Below the pieces are notes generated by a model. That model did no database searches, was not told where the DNA came from, and saw only the letters and a list, made by a program, of their open reading frames with translations. DNA of 64,000 bases. It comes from Selenomonas sp. oral taxon 892 str. F0426. Its GTDB lineage: Bacteria; Bacillota; Negativicutes; Selenomonadales; Selenomonadaceae. Shown one piece after another: positions 33,827 through 42,406 of the stretch (position 1 is its first letter; each line of letters begins with the position of its first letter). The position numbers were made by a program, and so were the translations under genes. The stretch lies in NCBI RefSeq assembly GCF_000468035.1, contig NZ_KI260539.1:84718-148717 (forward strand). The letters run 5' to 3'.

Positions 33827-35215
33827 GTGCAGGTCAAGACCGTGCGGGCCTCTTCGGTGAAGGAGGCCATGGAACAGATTAAAGATGAGCTCGGCAGTGA
33901 TGCCGTGCTCCTTCATACGAAAAAATATCGTGAGGGCGGCGTGCTTGGCGGCGTCGAGATGATCGAAGTGACCGCTGCCGTGGATGAAAAACAATCGCGG
34001 ACTCCGCGTGCCGCATCGGCCTATGTGCCTCCAGCGTCTCCGATTCTTCCCACGAGCGTTCTTAATCAGTATCGTATGACGGAGCCGCTCGTATCGGAGA
34101 AATCAGTGCCGACGGCGGAACCGATTGTACCGCCTGTCTATGACTATGGCGCAGCATCACCAGCAGCTTCAACCTATCCTCTGCAGGGAACTGCAGCTTA
34201 TCCGCCGGAGGCATATGCCATACCGGCAGCTTCTGTCGCTTCGGCACTGACACCTGCGTATGCGTCGACGGCACCGCCTCCGCCTGCGGCGGATGTCCAG
34301 TCAAAGACTCCCGCAGAGACTGCACCAGAGCAGCCTTCTGCCGAGGAGGATGGCTCTGCGGAGCGTATTCGTCTCCTGGAAGATGAGCTTTCGCAGATGA
34401 AGACAATGCTCGCCTCTATGATGGCGGCGAACCAGCCGAAGGAGATTGTCTCCATCCGTGATGCCCTTCGCCGACAGGATGTGCGGGAGGAACTCTGTGA
34501 GGAACTCTCCAGCAAGATCCCCCTTGCGGATGTGAACTTGGACAGTCTTGACCCGCGAGCCGTCAATGTCCTTGCGGGATATCTCGCACAGGTGATGCAG
34601 TTCTCCGATGGCCTCCATCCAGGTTCCCGCAGCTCCCGTGTTGTTGCCTTTATTGGAACAACAGGCGTTGGAAAGACTACAACACTTGCAAAGGTCGCGG
34701 CGCACTTCGTTTTAGAGCAGAACCTCAAGGGGGCTCTCATCACAGCGGATACCTACCGCATCTCAGCCGTTGAGCAGCTTAAGAAATACGCTGAGATTCT
34801 TGGACTGCCTGTAGAGGTTGTATACTCAGCCGCAGATCTCAGAAAGGCGATTACGCGCCACCGCAGCAAGGATTTCATCCTTGTGGATACGGCGGGACGC
34901 AGTCAATACAACGAATACCAGATGGACGAGCTCAAGGACCTGATTGCAGCACATCCGCGCATGGAAAAACACCTGGTCGTCAGTGCGACCACCAAAGAAC
35001 AGGATGCTGCAGAGATTATGGAGCGATTTTCTGCATGCCGCCCGGATCGTATCATCTTCACCAAAACGGATGAGACGCGTACGATCGGCATGGTGCTCAA
35101 TCTTCTCGCAGGCGGGAAGATCCCTCTTTCCTTCCTGTCAAATGGGCAGAGCGTCCCCGATGACATCATACCGGCAACTGCAGAGCGCCTTGCCGGATTG
35201 CTTTTGAGGGAATGA
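33827..35215 (+). CDS. flhF: FlhF, SRP-like GTPase for flagellar placement
   Basis: FlhF is an SRP54-type GTPase that sets flagellar number and position. The 462-residue product has an N-terminal basic domain, a Pro/Ala-rich linker (about 70-190) and an NG GTPase domain with the P-loop GTTGVGKTTT at 277-286. DTAGRSQYN and TKTDET motifs follow. The start is a GTG directly after the flhA stop. flhG follows after one base. Confidence 0.95.
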   Translation: MQVKTVRASSVKEAMEQIKDELGSDAVLLHTKKYREGGVLGGVEMIEVTAAVDEKQSRTPRAASAYVPPASPILPTSVLNQYRMTEPLVSEKSVPTAEPIVPPVYDYGAASPAASTYPLQGTAAYPPEAYAIPAASVASALTPAYASTAPPPPAADVQSKTPAETAPEQPSAEEDGSAERIRLLEDELSQMKTMLASMMAANQPKEIVSIRDALRRQDVREELCEELSSKIPLADVNLDSLDPRAVNVLAGYLAQVMQFSDGLHPGSRSSRVVAFIGTTGVGKTTTLAKVAAHFVLEQNLKGALITADTYRISAVEQLKKYAEILGLPVEVVYSAADLRKAITRHRSKDFILVDTAGRSQYNEYQMDELKDLIAAHPRMEKHLVVSATTKEQDAAEIMERFSACRPDRIIFTKTDETRTIGMVLNLLAGGKIPLSFLSNGQSVPDDIIPATAERLAGLLLRE

Positions 35216-35216
35216 C

Positions 35217-36107
35217 ATGGCAGATCAGGCAACGCGACTGCGTCAAATGGTCCATTCTGAGAGCCCCCAGACACCTATCTCATCCACTCAGGCTGAGGCT
35301 TGGGCAAATGTGCGTGTGATTGCAATCACGAGTGGGAAGGGCGGAGTCGGCAAGACGAACATTGCTGTTAACCTAGCCATCGCGCTTCGAAACAGGGGGC
35401 ATCGCGTCCTTGTCATTGATGCGGATCTCGGTATGGCAAACGTGGATATCCTGCTTGGGGCTACCTCGCGAAAACATTTGCTCGATCTCATTCGTCCGGA
35501 GGTCAGCCTGGAAGATGTCATTGTAGAAACGCAGCATGGGCTTCAATATATCTCAGGCGGCTCCGGGATCGAAAAGGCACTCGAATACGATCATGCGGAA
35601 AAGGTACTCCTCCAGCAAAAACTTGCGGACTGCGCCGCACGTGCTGATATCATCCTAGTGGATACGGGAGCAGGTCTTGGGCGCAACGTCATGGACTTCA
35701 TTCTTGCGGCGGATGAGGTGCTTCTCGTAACGACGCCGGAGCCAACCTCTCTCACCGATGCTTATGCCGTGATGAAGGCCTACAGTATCTATGCGAGTCA
35801 GAAGAATCTCAGACTCATCATCAACCGCGTATACGAAGTCAAGGAGAGTCGTGAGGTCGCCCAGAAACTCCAGCGTGCTGCCGAGAAGTTCCTCCATATG
35901 CCGGTGGACTGTCTTGGATATGTATTCGAGGACACATCGGTCACAAAAGCAGTACGACGTCAGACACCTCTCCTCAATGCAGAACCGAATACTGCAGCTG
36001 CACGATGTATTGACGCATTGGCGGAGGCACTTATTACAGGGAATGAAATGCATGTTAAGCGCGGATGGAAGGGTTTTTTACAGCAAATTTTTAAGTTTTC
36101 AACGTAG
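35217..36107 (+). CDS. flhG: FlhG (YlxH), MinD-like ATPase
   Basis: FlhG is a ParA/MinD ATPase that stimulates FlhF GTPase activity and limits flagellar number. The 296-residue product has a deviant Walker A SGKGGVGKT (39-47), Walker A' DADLGMANVD, and switch II VDTGAGLG. The N-terminal ~30 residues contain the DQATRLRQMV type motif used to activate FlhF. The C-terminal end is amphipathic (WKGFLQQIFKF), consistent with membrane binding. Confidence 0.94.
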   Translation: MADQATRLRQMVHSESPQTPISSTQAEAWANVRVIAITSGKGGVGKTNIAVNLAIALRNRGHRVLVIDADLGMANVDILLGATSRKHLLDLIRPEVSLEDVIVETQHGLQYISGGSGIEKALEYDHAEKVLLQQKLADCAARADIILVDTGAGLGRNVMDFILAADEVLLVTTPEPTSLTDAYAVMKAYSIYASQKNLRLIINRVYEVKESREVAQKLQRAAEKFLHMPVDCLGYVFEDTSVTKAVRRQTPLLNAEPNTAAARCIDALAEALITGNEMHVKRGWKGFLQQIFKFST

Positions 36108-36125
36108 CCAAGGAGGAAAATTCAG

Positions 36126-36815
36126 ATGGCGGGCGAATTGGTACAGGCAAGGAGTATTTTAGCAATCGGACAGAGGCTGGAAATATTCTTTGAAAACAGC
36201 GAGGAAGGAACCTCCGGCTATACAAGCAGGGTGGAAGACATCGTCGATGATGAACTCGTTGTTGCTATGCCCGTAGATGAGCGCCATGTTCCAGTCATAC
36301 CACGCGTAGGGGAGAACCTTTACGTGCTGGCCGCAGGAGATGGATGCCATTTTCGCTTTTTTAGCGTTCATCGCGGCCATGGTCGTCATGACAATATTCC
36401 CGTCCTTCGTATTTCTGTTCCCGAAGTTGCGGAGCGCTTCCAAAAACGTGCGTTCTTTCGCATCAAGGTGAATCTTACTGCGACGGTTCGTTTGGTCGAC
36501 CATGAAGGAAAGATCGATGCCCCGCGGCGAGTGCCCCTGGTAGACCTCAGCGGCAACGGGCTAGCTTTTGCTTGGCCCAAAAAGGTGCCTCTCGACTCGG
36601 ATGCGGCTCTCGCACTCAACGATATTCCTGGAATCGGGACAATCGAACTCATGACGCGCATCATACGGTGTACGCGCATTGAGCGCGAGGACGACGTCCC
36701 CATTTATCACGTCGGTGTGCAGTTTCAAGGGATTTCACGCGGCATACGCGATAAAATCGTACGCTATCTGTTCCATATACAGCGAACCCAGGTGGAGCGC
36801 GTGAAAGATGAGTAA
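36126..36815 (+). CDS. PilZ-domain flagellar brake protein (YcgR type)
   Basis: The 229-residue product has an N-terminal YcgR/PilZN-like domain (about 10-100) and a C-terminal PilZ domain. Both c-di-GMP-binding motifs are intact: the RxxxR motif as RAFFR (108-112) and the (D/N)xSxxG motif as DLSGNG (140-145). Proteins of this type bind c-di-GMP and slow the motor through MotA or FliG. An AGGAGG Shine-Dalgarno precedes the ATG. Its stop overlaps cheB by 8 bases. A diguanylate cyclase gene lies about 14 kb downstream. Confidence 0.92.
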   Translation: MAGELVQARSILAIGQRLEIFFENSEEGTSGYTSRVEDIVDDELVVAMPVDERHVPVIPRVGENLYVLAAGDGCHFRFFSVHRGHGRHDNIPVLRISVPEVAERFQKRAFFRIKVNLTATVRLVDHEGKIDAPRRVPLVDLSGNGLAFAWPKKVPLDSDAALALNDIPGIGTIELMTRIIRCTRIEREDDVPIYHVGVQFQGISRGIRDKIVRYLFHIQRTQVERVKDE

Positions 36816-37428
36816 GGCACTAAGGAAAAACATGATGTTCGGCAAAAATGGATCCTCCCGGATGCGTCTTGTCGTCATCGGATCTTCGACAGGAGGACCA
36901 CAGGCACTCCAGACTGTCATCACAGGGCTTCCAGAGCATTTTCCCTGCCCTGTGGTCATCGTACAGCACATGCCGGCAGGATTTACCAATGCTCTTGCGG
37001 GACGTCTGGACGGGGTATCAAAAGTCAAGGTATGCGAAGCAAAAAACGGCGATGTCTTGGAGGCAGGGTGCGTCTACATTGCGCCTGGGAACTACCATCT
37101 GCGTATCCTGGACGAAGCTGCTATTCGCCGCATTGCGCTCAGCGATGAGCCACCTGTTGGGAACCATCGTCCCGCAGTCAACGTGATGTATGAATCCGTC
37201 GCACATCTTGGAAGAGATGTCGTTGCCGTGATTCTCACGGGAATGGGCAATGACGGGCGCGATGGGCTGCGAAAGATCAAGGAAAACGGCGGCTACTGCA
37301 TTGCGCAGGATGAAGCGACCTGTGTCGTTTACGGAATGCCAAAATCCGTAATCGAAGCAGGTCTGGCCGATGAGATATGCCCATTGCCGCAGATTGCAAG
37401 CGCGATCGAGACGGCTGTGAGAAGATAG
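36808..37428 (+). CDS. cheB: CheB methylesterase domain protein lacking a receiver domain
   Basis: CheB removes methyl groups from chemoreceptor glutamates. The 206-residue product contains only the catalytic domain: GSSTGG with the nucleophile Ser27, QHMPAGF with His54, and TGMGNDG with the Asp of the triad. The N-terminal receiver domain and linker of standard CheB (about 350 residues) are missing; only about 18 residues precede the catalytic domain. It overlaps the PilZ gene and precedes cheA by 18 bases. Without the receiver it cannot be activated by CheA phosphorylation in the usual way. Confidence 0.9.
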   Translation: MSKALRKNMMFGKNGSSRMRLVVIGSSTGGPQALQTVITGLPEHFPCPVVIVQHMPAGFTNALAGRLDGVSKVKVCEAKNGDVLEAGCVYIAPGNYHLRILDEAAIRRIALSDEPPVGNHRPAVNVMYESVAHLGRDVVAVILTGMGNDGRDGLRKIKENGGYCIAQDEATCVVYGMPKSVIEAGLADEICPLPQIASAIETAVRR

Positions 37429-37446
37429 GAAATAGGGGGAATACCA

Positions 37447-39498
37447 ATGGATAACCAGTATATGGACATGTTCCTGGATGAGTCGCATGAGCATCTGCAG
37501 TCACTGAACGAAGGACTCCTGAGCCTCGAGGAGAACATGGAGGAAATCGGTGTCGTCAACGACATCTTCCGCAACGCACATACGCTTAAGGGCATGTCAG
37601 CGACCATGGGCTTTGCCAAGATTGCAGAACTCACCCACGAGATGGAAGATGTTCTGGATCTCGTCCGCAAAGAGCAGCTGAAGCTCAACGAGGATATTAT
37701 GGATACGCTGTTCAAGTGTTTGGACTCGCTCGAGCAGATGGTGGACAGCGTTGGTAACGGTGAGGCAGAAGATGTCGTCGATGTCTCTGATCTCGTCGCA
37801 AAGCTCAGCTCTATCTCCAAGGGGACTCCTGCGCCCGCTGCGGCAACCCCCGCTGCAGCGAATTCTGCTGCACCTGCGGCATCAGAGGGTGACAGCGCTA
37901 AAAGCGTGGACCTTGAACTCGACGATATCGACCTTGATGTCATGAAAAAGGCAAAAGAAGCCGGCATGAATATGTTCCATGTCAAGGTTACCCTCATGGA
38001 AACCTGTGTGCTCAAGGCCGCGCGTTCCGTCATGGTTATGCATGCACTCGATGAGATCGGTGATGTCATTAAGAGCATTCCGCCGGCAGAGGATCTCGAG
38101 CAAGAGAAGTTCGAGCGCAGCTTTGATGTGGTGATTGCCACGGGTGGTGATGCCCAGGCGGTGCAGAATGCCGTGGATACGGTTTCGGAAATTGAAGATG
38201 TTCTCGTTGAGCCGCTCGATCCGGACAAAGTCGGAAAGTCGGAGGCTCCTGCGTCGGCGACGTCTCCTGCGCCTGCGGCAAAGGCCGCCGCACCCGCGGC
38301 CAAGAAGGAGGCTGCGAAGCCTGCTGCAGCTCCCGCGAAGAAGCCGCATCAAAGTCAGAGTGTCCGCGTTGACATCGAAAAACTTGATACGCTTATGAAC
38401 CTCATGGGTGAGCTCGTTATCAATAAAGTTCGTTTGGAGCAGATTGGTCAGACACATCGCCTGAGCGACCTTATGGAGACTCTCGAGCAGATGGATCGTG
38501 TCACTGGCGATCTGCAGAACATTGTCATGAAGGTCCGCATGGTTCCAGTCAGTGCTGTGTTCAACCGCTTCCCACGCATGGTGCGTGATGTATCGAAGGA
38601 ACTTGGCAAGGACATCAACCTCACGATCGAGGGTGAGGAGACTGAGCTTGACCGTACCGTTATCGACGAGATCGGTGATCCGATCATGCATCTCCTGCGC
38701 AACTCGCTCGACCATGGTGTTGAGAGCCCCGATGCGCGTGAGGCGAAGGGGAAGCCGCGTACCGGCGAGGTGGGGCTCATCGCGCGGCACGAGGGCAACA
38801 ACGTCGTCATCATGATCACGGACGACGGCGCAGGAATTGATGCGAGCAAGATTCGCCGCAAGGCGGTCGAGAAGGGCATGGTCACGCAGAGTGAAGCGGA
38901 TAGTCTCGACGACGCGGATGCCGTTCGCCTGATCTTCCTGCCGGGTTTTTCGACGGCAGAGCAGATCACGGACATCTCCGGCCGCGGCGTCGGCATGGAC
39001 GTTGTGCGCAGCAAGATCGAGGCACTCTCCGGGCACGTCGATGTGGAGACCCATATCGACGAAGGGTCTGTGTTCAAGATCAAGCTGCCGCTCACGCTTG
39101 CGATCATTCAGGCGATGCTCGTACGAGTGCAGGAGGAGATGTACGCCATTCCTCTCACATCGATCGACAGTACGATCAACATCGAGCCGAGTGACATTCA
39201 GACCGTCCAGAACAAGGAGGTTATCGTCCTGCGCGGGGAGATTATCCCGATCATCCGCATGGAGGAAGCTCTTCAGGTTCCGCATACGAAGGATTCCGAC
39301 GAGCATTTCGTTGTTGTTGTCCATGCGGGCGAGGCGAAGGCAGGCATCGTTGTGGACAACCTGATCGGTCAGCAGGAAATCGTTATCAAGACACTTGGCA
39401 ATCTCTTCGCCGGACTCAAACTCTTTGGCGGAGCAACTGTGCTTGGCGACGGAAGAGTCGCACTGATTCTTGACGTTGCGACGATGATACAGCAGTAA
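37447..39498 (+). CDS. cheA: CheA chemotaxis histidine kinase
   Basis: CheA autophosphorylates in response to chemoreceptors and passes phosphate to CheY. The 683-residue product has an Hpt domain with His45 (RNAHTLKGM), a P2 CheY-docking domain (about 165-255), and an Ala/Pro/Lys-rich linker (about 262-295). A dimerisation region, an HATPase domain (N box LLRNSLDHG near 415, DDGAGID near 459) and a C-terminal CheW-like domain (about 545-683) follow. GGGGGA precedes the ATG. cheW follows 18 bases later. Confidence 0.97.
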   Translation: MDNQYMDMFLDESHEHLQSLNEGLLSLEENMEEIGVVNDIFRNAHTLKGMSATMGFAKIAELTHEMEDVLDLVRKEQLKLNEDIMDTLFKCLDSLEQMVDSVGNGEAEDVVDVSDLVAKLSSISKGTPAPAAATPAAANSAAPAASEGDSAKSVDLELDDIDLDVMKKAKEAGMNMFHVKVTLMETCVLKAARSVMVMHALDEIGDVIKSIPPAEDLEQEKFERSFDVVIATGGDAQAVQNAVDTVSEIEDVLVEPLDPDKVGKSEAPASATSPAPAAKAAAPAAKKEAAKPAAAPAKKPHQSQSVRVDIEKLDTLMNLMGELVINKVRLEQIGQTHRLSDLMETLEQMDRVTGDLQNIVMKVRMVPVSAVFNRFPRMVRDVSKELGKDINLTIEGEETELDRTVIDEIGDPIMHLLRNSLDHGVESPDAREAKGKPRTGEVGLIARHEGNNVVIMITDDGAGIDASKIRRKAVEKGMVTQSEADSLDDADAVRLIFLPGFSTAEQITDISGRGVGMDVVRSKIEALSGHVDVETHIDEGSVFKIKLPLTLAIIQAMLVRVQEEMYAIPLTSIDSTINIEPSDIQTVQNKEVIVLRGEIIPIIRMEEALQVPHTKDSDEHFVVVVHAGEAKAGIVVDNLIGQQEIVIKTLGNLFAGLKLFGGATVLGDGRVALILDVATMIQQ

Positions 39499-39516
39499 AA
39501 GGGGAGGGCAAAGAAG

Positions 39517-39984
39517 ATGGCAGAGGATATGAATCAGGGGAATGCGCCGCAGAACTCGCAGTATGTGGCGTTCAATCTTCGCGATGAAGAATATGGTGTC
39601 AGCATTTTGAACGTGCAGGAGATACGCAATCTGACGGACATCACGCGTGTTCCGTTTGCGGCAGACTTTATCAAGGGTGTCATCAATCTGCGCGGTTCGG
39701 TGCTCCCCGTCATCGATCTCAAGCAGCGGCTCGGACTTGCTGAGACTCCTTATACGGACCGCACGCGTATCGTCACGGTCTCCGTTGAGGACGTCCATGT
39801 CGGCATGCTTGTCGATGCTGTAACGGAGGTTCTCAGCCTCGAGAATGCGCCTGTCGATACGAAGAAGGCGATGAATGCACGCGAGAGCAGCCGATTCCTC
39901 AGCGGCATTGGCAATATCAGAGGAAGGCTTATCGTTCTCCTCAATCTGGAGGAGATCGTCGGACTTTCGAAGGATGCGAAATAA
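39517..39984 (+). CDS. cheW: CheW coupling protein
   Basis: CheW joins CheA to chemoreceptors. The 155-residue product is a single CheW domain with the family core YGVSILNVQEI, GVINLRGSVLPVIDL and IGNIRGRLIVLLNLEEI. GGGGAGGG lies upstream. It is part of the cheB-cheA-cheW-cheC-cheD order known from Bacillus. Confidence 0.96.
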   Translation: MAEDMNQGNAPQNSQYVAFNLRDEEYGVSILNVQEIRNLTDITRVPFAADFIKGVINLRGSVLPVIDLKQRLGLAETPYTDRTRIVTVSVEDVHVGMLVDAVTEVLSLENAPVDTKKAMNARESSRFLSGIGNIRGRLIVLLNLEEIVGLSKDAK

Positions 39985-40029
39985 GGGAGCTTGCTTCCTG
40001 TCATTGCGCCGTGCTAAGAGGTAAAGTCA

Positions 40030-40653
40030 ATGAGCGTAGATGAGAATCTGACAGAGCTGTCAGAGCTGCAGCTGGATGTGCTCAGAGAGATTGGAAACGT
40101 CGGTGCTGGGAACTCCGCGACGGCGCTTTCCCGTCTTATTCAGCGCCGCATCGAGATGAATGTGCCCCATGTGGCACTTGTGCCAATTGAAGATGTACCA
40201 GAATTTGTCGGCGGACCGGAACTGGTTGTCGTCGGTATTTTCTTGCGCGTCTATGGCAAGGCGCCGAGCAACATTCTGTTTCTCATCCCGCGGGACAGCG
40301 CGTTCGCACTTGTAGACACACTGCTGGGGCGCGAGAGGGGGAAGACGACAGAACTCGACGCGATGGATGAATCGGCTCTCATGGAAATCGGCAACATCCT
40401 CGCAGGATCCTATTTGAATGCGTTCTATACGTTTACAGGCATGAGTATGCTGCCGTCCATCCCCGCACTTGCTGTGGATATGGCGGGTGCCATTCTCAAC
40501 GTCGTTCTGGTTCAGCTTGGTGAGATGGGCGACCATGCGCTGCTCATTGAAACGAATTTTGTTGCGGAGGATCGGAGCATCAGCGGCCATTTCTTCCTGG
40601 TCCCGGATCCCGGATCGCTCAGCAGCATTATGAATGCGGTAGGAGTTGAATGA
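40030..40653 (+). CDS. cheC: CheC, CheY-P phosphatase
   Basis: CheC dephosphorylates CheY-P, and the CheC-CheD complex adjusts receptor deamidation. The 207-residue product has both half-sites of the active centre, LREIGNVGAGNSATA and LMEIGNILAGSYLNA, with the Glu and Asn residues intact. The cheD gene overlaps its end region. FliY upstream carries the same type of sites, so the cell has two CheY-P phosphatases. Confidence 0.95.
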   Translation: MSVDENLTELSELQLDVLREIGNVGAGNSATALSRLIQRRIEMNVPHVALVPIEDVPEFVGGPELVVVGIFLRVYGKAPSNILFLIPRDSAFALVDTLLGRERGKTTELDAMDESALMEIGNILAGSYLNAFYTFTGMSMLPSIPALAVDMAGAILNVVLVQLGEMGDHALLIETNFVAEDRSISGHFFLVPDPGSLSSIMNAVGVE

Positions 40654-40654
40654 T

Positions 40655-41140
40655 ATGCCGGATTTGATAAAAGTCGGTATGGCCGACTACAAAGTCGGCG
40701 CAGCTCCATCCACACTCATCAGCTATGGATTGGGCTCCTGTATCGGACTTTCTCTCTATGATCCACAAGCAAAGGTGGGCGGACTTCTCCACTATATGCT
40801 GCCGGACAGCAAACAGGCACGTCCTACAGATACGCCGGCAAAGTTTATTGATACGGGATTTCCGCTCATGCTGGCGGATGTCCTGCGGCTTGGCGCGTCA
40901 AAAACGCGTCTCGTAGCAAAGATTGCGGGCGGTGCACAGATGTTCGCGTTCTCCAATACGACGAGTGTCATGCGTGTCGGGGAGCGGAATGCACAGGCGG
41001 CAAAAGAGCTCTTGGCACAGCATGGTATCCGTCTTATTGCGGAGGATACTGGCCTAAACTATGGCCGCACTGTGGCAATCGATCTCAACGATGGTACCTA
41101 TACCGTGAAAACCGTAAGCAAGGGAGATAAGACAATATAA
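40655..41140 (+). CDS. cheD: CheD, chemoreceptor glutamine deamidase
   Basis: CheD deamidates specific receptor glutamines and is sequestered by CheC. The 161-residue product has the family active site: Cys in GLGSCIGLSLYDP and His in LLHYMLPD. The C-terminal motif GLNYGRTVAIDL is also seen. An in-frame TTG at 40646 lies inside cheC; the ATG at 40655 has AGGAG 9 bases upstream and was chosen. Confidence 0.95.
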   Translation: MPDLIKVGMADYKVGAAPSTLISYGLGSCIGLSLYDPQAKVGGLLHYMLPDSKQARPTDTPAKFIDTGFPLMLADVLRLGASKTRLVAKIAGGAQMFAFSNTTSVMRVGERNAQAAKELLAQHGIRLIAEDTGLNYGRTVAIDLNDGTYTVKTVSKGDKTI

Positions 41141-41156
41141 GGGGCAGGTGAAAAGT

Positions 41157-41558
41157 ATGTTCAAACTCGGCATGGCACTCGTGTTTTCCGTGATTGCTGC
41201 GCTCGTTGTATTTATTACAGGACTCGTCAGCGATGCACGCATTATGACGGCATTCGGCCGCGGCTTTATCGCATTTGTAAGCGCGGGAATATTCACCTAT
41301 CTCGCCGCATTCATTCTGGAGGCAAAGGGCTGGGCGGCTTTTGATAAGGATCCCACAGAGCGAATGAAGGATATGCAGGCGACGCTCTACGATGCAGAGG
41401 ATATCGACTTTGAAGCAGTGGAGAAGGGGAGCGGTGCAACAGAGGAGTTTGCGGCATCGTCGAGTTTTCGACCGCTCTCAGAGGGTGCTTTCACACATAT
41501 GAGAAGCCCCGCGGCGGATGAGCCGGAGGATAGAGACGGAGCGGCAGCGCCGGCTTGA
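41157..41558 (+). CDS. Unknown small membrane protein between cheD and fliA
   Basis: I do not recognise a family. The 133-residue product has two hydrophobic helices (about 4-24 and 36-57) and then a cytoplasmic or periplasmic tail rich in Asp, Glu, Ser and Ala. A GTG at 41148 is in frame; the ATG at 41157 has AGGTG at suitable distance. It lies between cheD and fliA and its end overlaps the fliA leader, so it is in the same transcript. A role in motility is suggested only by location. Confidence 0.75.
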   Translation: MFKLGMALVFSVIAALVVFITGLVSDARIMTAFGRGFIAFVSAGIFTYLAAFILEAKGWAAFDKDPTERMKDMQATLYDAEDIDFEAVEKGSGATEEFAASSSFRPLSEGAFTHMRSPAADEPEDRDGAAAPA

Positions 41559-41590
41559 CCCATACACCGAGCGTTCGAGGGGAGGAGATG

Positions 41591-42343
41591 ATGAAGATGG
41601 CGATGCAGGAGGCAGAAAATATTGAGGCCCTCTGGCAGTTGTATGAAACCGAGAAGACGGTTGATGTGCGCAATCGCATTGCCGAATACTATCTTCCCCT
41701 TGTTCGGCTGGTCGCCGGACGCATCGCCATCAGTCTCCCACAGCATGTCGACCGGGAGGATTTGCTGAGCAGCGGTTTTTTCGGTCTGCTGGATGCCATT
41801 GAGCGCTACGAACTCGCGCGCGGCAATAAATTTGAGACATATGCAGGCGTGCGCGTGCGCGGAGCAATGCTTGACCATCTGCGTGCAAAAGATTGGATTC
41901 CGGTCAGTGTACGCCAGAATATCAAGAAGTATGAGAAAGCGGTTGCGCGCCTTGAGGGAGAGCTTGGCCGCACAGCAACCGATGAGGAACTGGCTGCAGA
42001 GCTGGATCTCTCGATCGAAGGTCTGCACCGTCTGGAGGGGCAGGTTAGTGCTGCGACAATCATTCCGCTTGAGGAGTATCTGCGCACAGACTCACCTGCG
42101 TCTATGGAAGATGGTCCCGTCGAGTACGCAGAGTGGAGCGAGGTCAAGGATACACTTGCGGCAGCGATTGAGAAACTTCCAGAGAAGGAACGAGTTGTTG
42201 TTGGTCTTTATTATTACGATGAGATGACCCTAAAAGAGATTGCAGCCATTCTGCATCTTTCGGAGGCTCGTATCTCACAGCTGCACACGAAGGCGATTTT
42301 CCGTATGCGCGGGTATTTGGCCCGCATGAATGACGAGGAATGA
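41591..42343 (+). CDS. fliA: FliA/SigD flagellar sigma factor (sigma-28)
   Basis: FliA directs RNA polymerase to late flagellar genes such as flagellin. The 250-residue product has sigma region 2 (LPQHVDREDLLSSGFFGLLDAIERY), region 3 (around 110-150) and region 4 (ERVVVGLYYYDEMTLKEIA, then helix-turn-helix SEARISQLH). The start is uncertain among clustered ATGs at 41588, 41591 and 41597. GGAGG at 41581-41585 best fits 41591. No anti-sigma FlgM gene is in the window. Confidence 0.95.
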   Translation: MKMAMQEAENIEALWQLYETEKTVDVRNRIAEYYLPLVRLVAGRIAISLPQHVDREDLLSSGFFGLLDAIERYELARGNKFETYAGVRVRGAMLDHLRAKDWIPVSVRQNIKKYEKAVARLEGELGRTATDEELAAELDLSIEGLHRLEGQVSAATIIPLEEYLRTDSPASMEDGPVEYAEWSEVKDTLAAAIEKLPEKERVVVGLYYYDEMTLKEIAAILHLSEARISQLHTKAIFRMRGYLARMNDEE

Positions 42344-42406
42344 GCTACGTTTGCACAGAAAATAGTTGTAATAGAGCCGCAATTTTGATGGATCGGGAGT
42401 GGTATT

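Noticed and set aside
37882-39798. Very long - strand open frame (638 codons) opposite cheA and cheW
   Set aside because: Long antisense frames arise from codon bias; CheA on the + strand is complete and the antisense product has no recognisable domain.
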